From contig DASQWR010000013.1 in the NCBI GenBank assembly GCA_035640155.1, forward strand, positions 1 through 6,618: a stretch of 6,618 nucleotides of DNA, read 5' to 3'. Source of the DNA: JALYQB01 sp035640155 (GTDB lineage Bacteria; Actinomycetota; Actinomycetes; Mycobacteriales; Pseudonocardiaceae). The number at the start of each line of letters is the position of its first letter. Positions within the stretch are counted from its first letter, which is position 1. The position numbers were made by a program, and so were the translations under genes. The notes under the pieces are model-generated. The model was not told the origin of the DNA and ran no database searches. It saw only the letters and a list, made by a program, of their open reading frames with translations. Positions 5,770 through 6,618 of this stretch are shown piece after piece.

Positions 5770-6366
5770 CCTCGCTGGGATCCAGGTGCCGCACCGGGTT
5801 GTCCGGAATGACCTCGTGCTGCACAGCGACGCGCAGGATCAGCGACACCACAGTGCGGATCGTCTTGCGAGACTGCGCGCTTTGTGTCGCGGCGAGGCCA
5901 GCGAAGAACCCGTCGAGCTGTGGAACAGTGCACTCCCGCAGCCGCCACTGACCGATGGCGGGCAGGATCACGGAGCGAAGCCGCTGCCGGTAGGTGTCGG
6001 CGGTGGTCACCTTTCGGCTGCCGTCGGCGAGCTGTGCATCAAGCTTCGCCAGCCAGCGTTCCGCGGCGCGCTCGAAGGTGTGGTGCGGGCGCAGTGGTGC
6101 GGCAGGGCTGCCGGTGCGTGCGCGGATCTCGTCTTGTAGGGAGCGGGAGGCGGCGGTCTTCGACGGTCCGCTGCGTTCGAGTGACCTGGTGACGCCGTCG
6201 TAGTCGCGGAAGCGGCAGCGGGCGACGTAGCTGTCGGCCCTGGCGGTCCCGTTCGACTGCTTCGAAGCGGCCGAGGTCGCCCGTTTCTTGATCGTAATAC
6301 TGCCGTGGGTGTCCATCGCCAGCGGTGGCCGCGCCATCGTCTCCAGCCACCTACCTTCGACCGTTC

Positions 6367-6387
6367 CCGTGGGGTTTCCGTGGGGTT
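6367..6387. repeat. two tandem CCGTGGGGTT units, one helical turn apart
   Basis: CCGTGGGGTT occurs at 6367-6376 and 6378-6387, an 11-base period that places both on the same face of DNA. Located 30-50 bases before the integrase start and beside the att site, they are candidates for Xis, repressor or integrase arm binding. Confidence 0.55.
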
Positions 6388-6394
6388 AGATCAT

Positions 6395-6508
6395 GGTAGG
6401 ACAGTCGCTGCGCGTTAGCGAGCGGGCTGACCTGGTCGTTTGTGGGGCGGGTGGGACTCGAACCCACGACCTGACGGATTATGAGGGAATGCGGAGCAGT
6501 GTCCTACC
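6395..6508. repeat. inverted GGTAGGACA sites flanking the tRNA-derived core
   Basis: GGTAGGACA (6395-6403) and its reverse complement TGTCCTACC (6500-6508) lie on either side of the tRNA fragment 6443-6485. Inverted nine-base sites placed around a core are a common arrangement in att sites. Similarity continues weakly beyond the nine bases. Confidence 0.45.
6443..6485 (-). repeat. 3' half of a CAT-anticodon tRNA (Met or Ile2), second att-like site
   Basis: On the - strand the sequence fits the tRNA 3' half: loop CTCATAA (anticodon CAT), TCCGT, a variable region of six bases, a perfect T-arm GTGGG-TTCGAGT-CCCAC, acceptor strand CCGCCCC and discriminator A at 6443. The matching 5' strand GGGGCGG and an anticodon stem partner (ACGGA) are absent upstream; the preceding bases are ATTCC. 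It is therefore a tRNA tail, not a gene, and probably the att core of an element that uses this tRNA. Confidence 0.72.
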
Positions 6509-6580
6509 GCGCTCAGCTGCGTCGATGGTCGCAGTTCATGACTCAGGCGCGTCGGCCGCGTCGCTGGACGTCGCATGTTC

Positions 6581-6600
6581 GTGTCACGAAGCGTGTCACG
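6581..6600. repeat. two GTGTCACG units with a 12-base period
   Basis: GTGTCACG is found at 6581-6588 and 6593-6600. The core TGTCACG also occurs, on the - strand, in both arms of the tRNA-Pro att repeats (starting near 3570 and 5639), so these are candidate integrase arm-type sites about 100 bases from the CAT-tRNA core. Confidence 0.5.
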
Positions 6601-6618
6601 TTCGATCTTGGACGCGCG

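Larger units (their letters stand above)
5492..6337 (-). pseudogene. tyrosine integrase, N-terminal half only, fused to unrelated sequence at an att core
   Basis: The open frame starts at ATG 6335-6337 and runs 281 codons. Residues 1-190 are a typical actinomycete element integrase: MARPP start, an arm-binding region with YVARCRFRDYDGVTR and LQDEIRARTG, then the SAM-like core-binding domain (TFERAAERWL... TADTYRQRLRSVILPAIG... TVVSLILRVAVQHEVIPDNPVRHLD). From residue 191 (DLFVPKQS) the DNA is the tRNA-derived repeat, and beyond it nothing resembles the catalytic domain: the Arg, His-x-x-Arg and Tyr residues are all missing, while the family is about 370-420 residues long. The protein could at most bind DNA. 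The ribosome-binding site is poor: GGAG lies only three bases before ATG. Confidence 0.85.

Noticed and set aside
6443..6540. complete tRNA with the D-arm-like AGCTGAGCGCGGTAG upstream on the - strand
   Set aside because: The D-arm lookalike is 8-9 bases too far from the anticodon loop, no anticodon stem forms, and no acceptor 5' strand GGGGCGG is present.

Overview
The window is high-GC DNA with GTG starts, and every recognisable gene resembles actinomycete families. A filamentous actinomycete (Micromonospora- or Streptomyces-like) is the likely host; the genus is an inference. The most notable content is not one intact system but a stack of mobile-element boundaries around a small chromosomal operon: tRNA-derived att sites, a beheaded integrase and a relaxase fragment.

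Left part (1-3157). The end of a VOC/glyoxalase gene (+ strand) is followed by a terminator-like hairpin and about 200 bases with no recognised gene. Then comes a five-gene run, all on the - strand, read from right to left: a 67-aa protein of unknown function, a 466-aa HTH regulator with a helical-repeat body, a DUF6941-like protein, a DUF4258 protein (RelE/BrnT-like toxin fold family) and a DUF2283 protein. Spacings are short (6 bases, or overlapping, among the last three). The last three genes look less GC-rich than their surroundings, which suggests cargo of a mobile element.

Centre (3158-3780). A fragment of a MobF/TrwC conjugative relaxase stops inside its histidine motif. It is followed by an integrase-arm-like segment and then by the 3' half of a tRNA-Pro(CGG) with a strong hairpin terminator behind it. 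This is the classic displaced end left when an element integrates into a tRNA gene, so the DNA to the left is probably element and the DNA to the right probably chromosome.

Right centre (3781-5491). A three-gene + strand operon encodes an ArsR-type repressor, an SRPBCC/AHSA1 protein and a TIGR03086/maleylpyruvate-isomerase-like protein, all with overlapping ends. It has a near-consensus promoter (TTGACA, 17 bases, TATGAT) flanked by two copies of an 18-base element in inverted orientation, the likely operators.

Right end (5492-6618). The 27-base att segment of the tRNA-Pro site recurs here, along with a diverged copy of its left arm. It lies inside a tyrosine-integrase reading frame, which loses all integrase similarity exactly at that point, so the catalytic domain is missing. 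Upstream of the integrase lies a second tRNA-derived att site (3' half of a CAT-anticodon tRNA), surrounded by short repeats typical of integrase arm and Xis sites. Taken together, at least two related integrative elements appear to have entered, recombined and decayed here.
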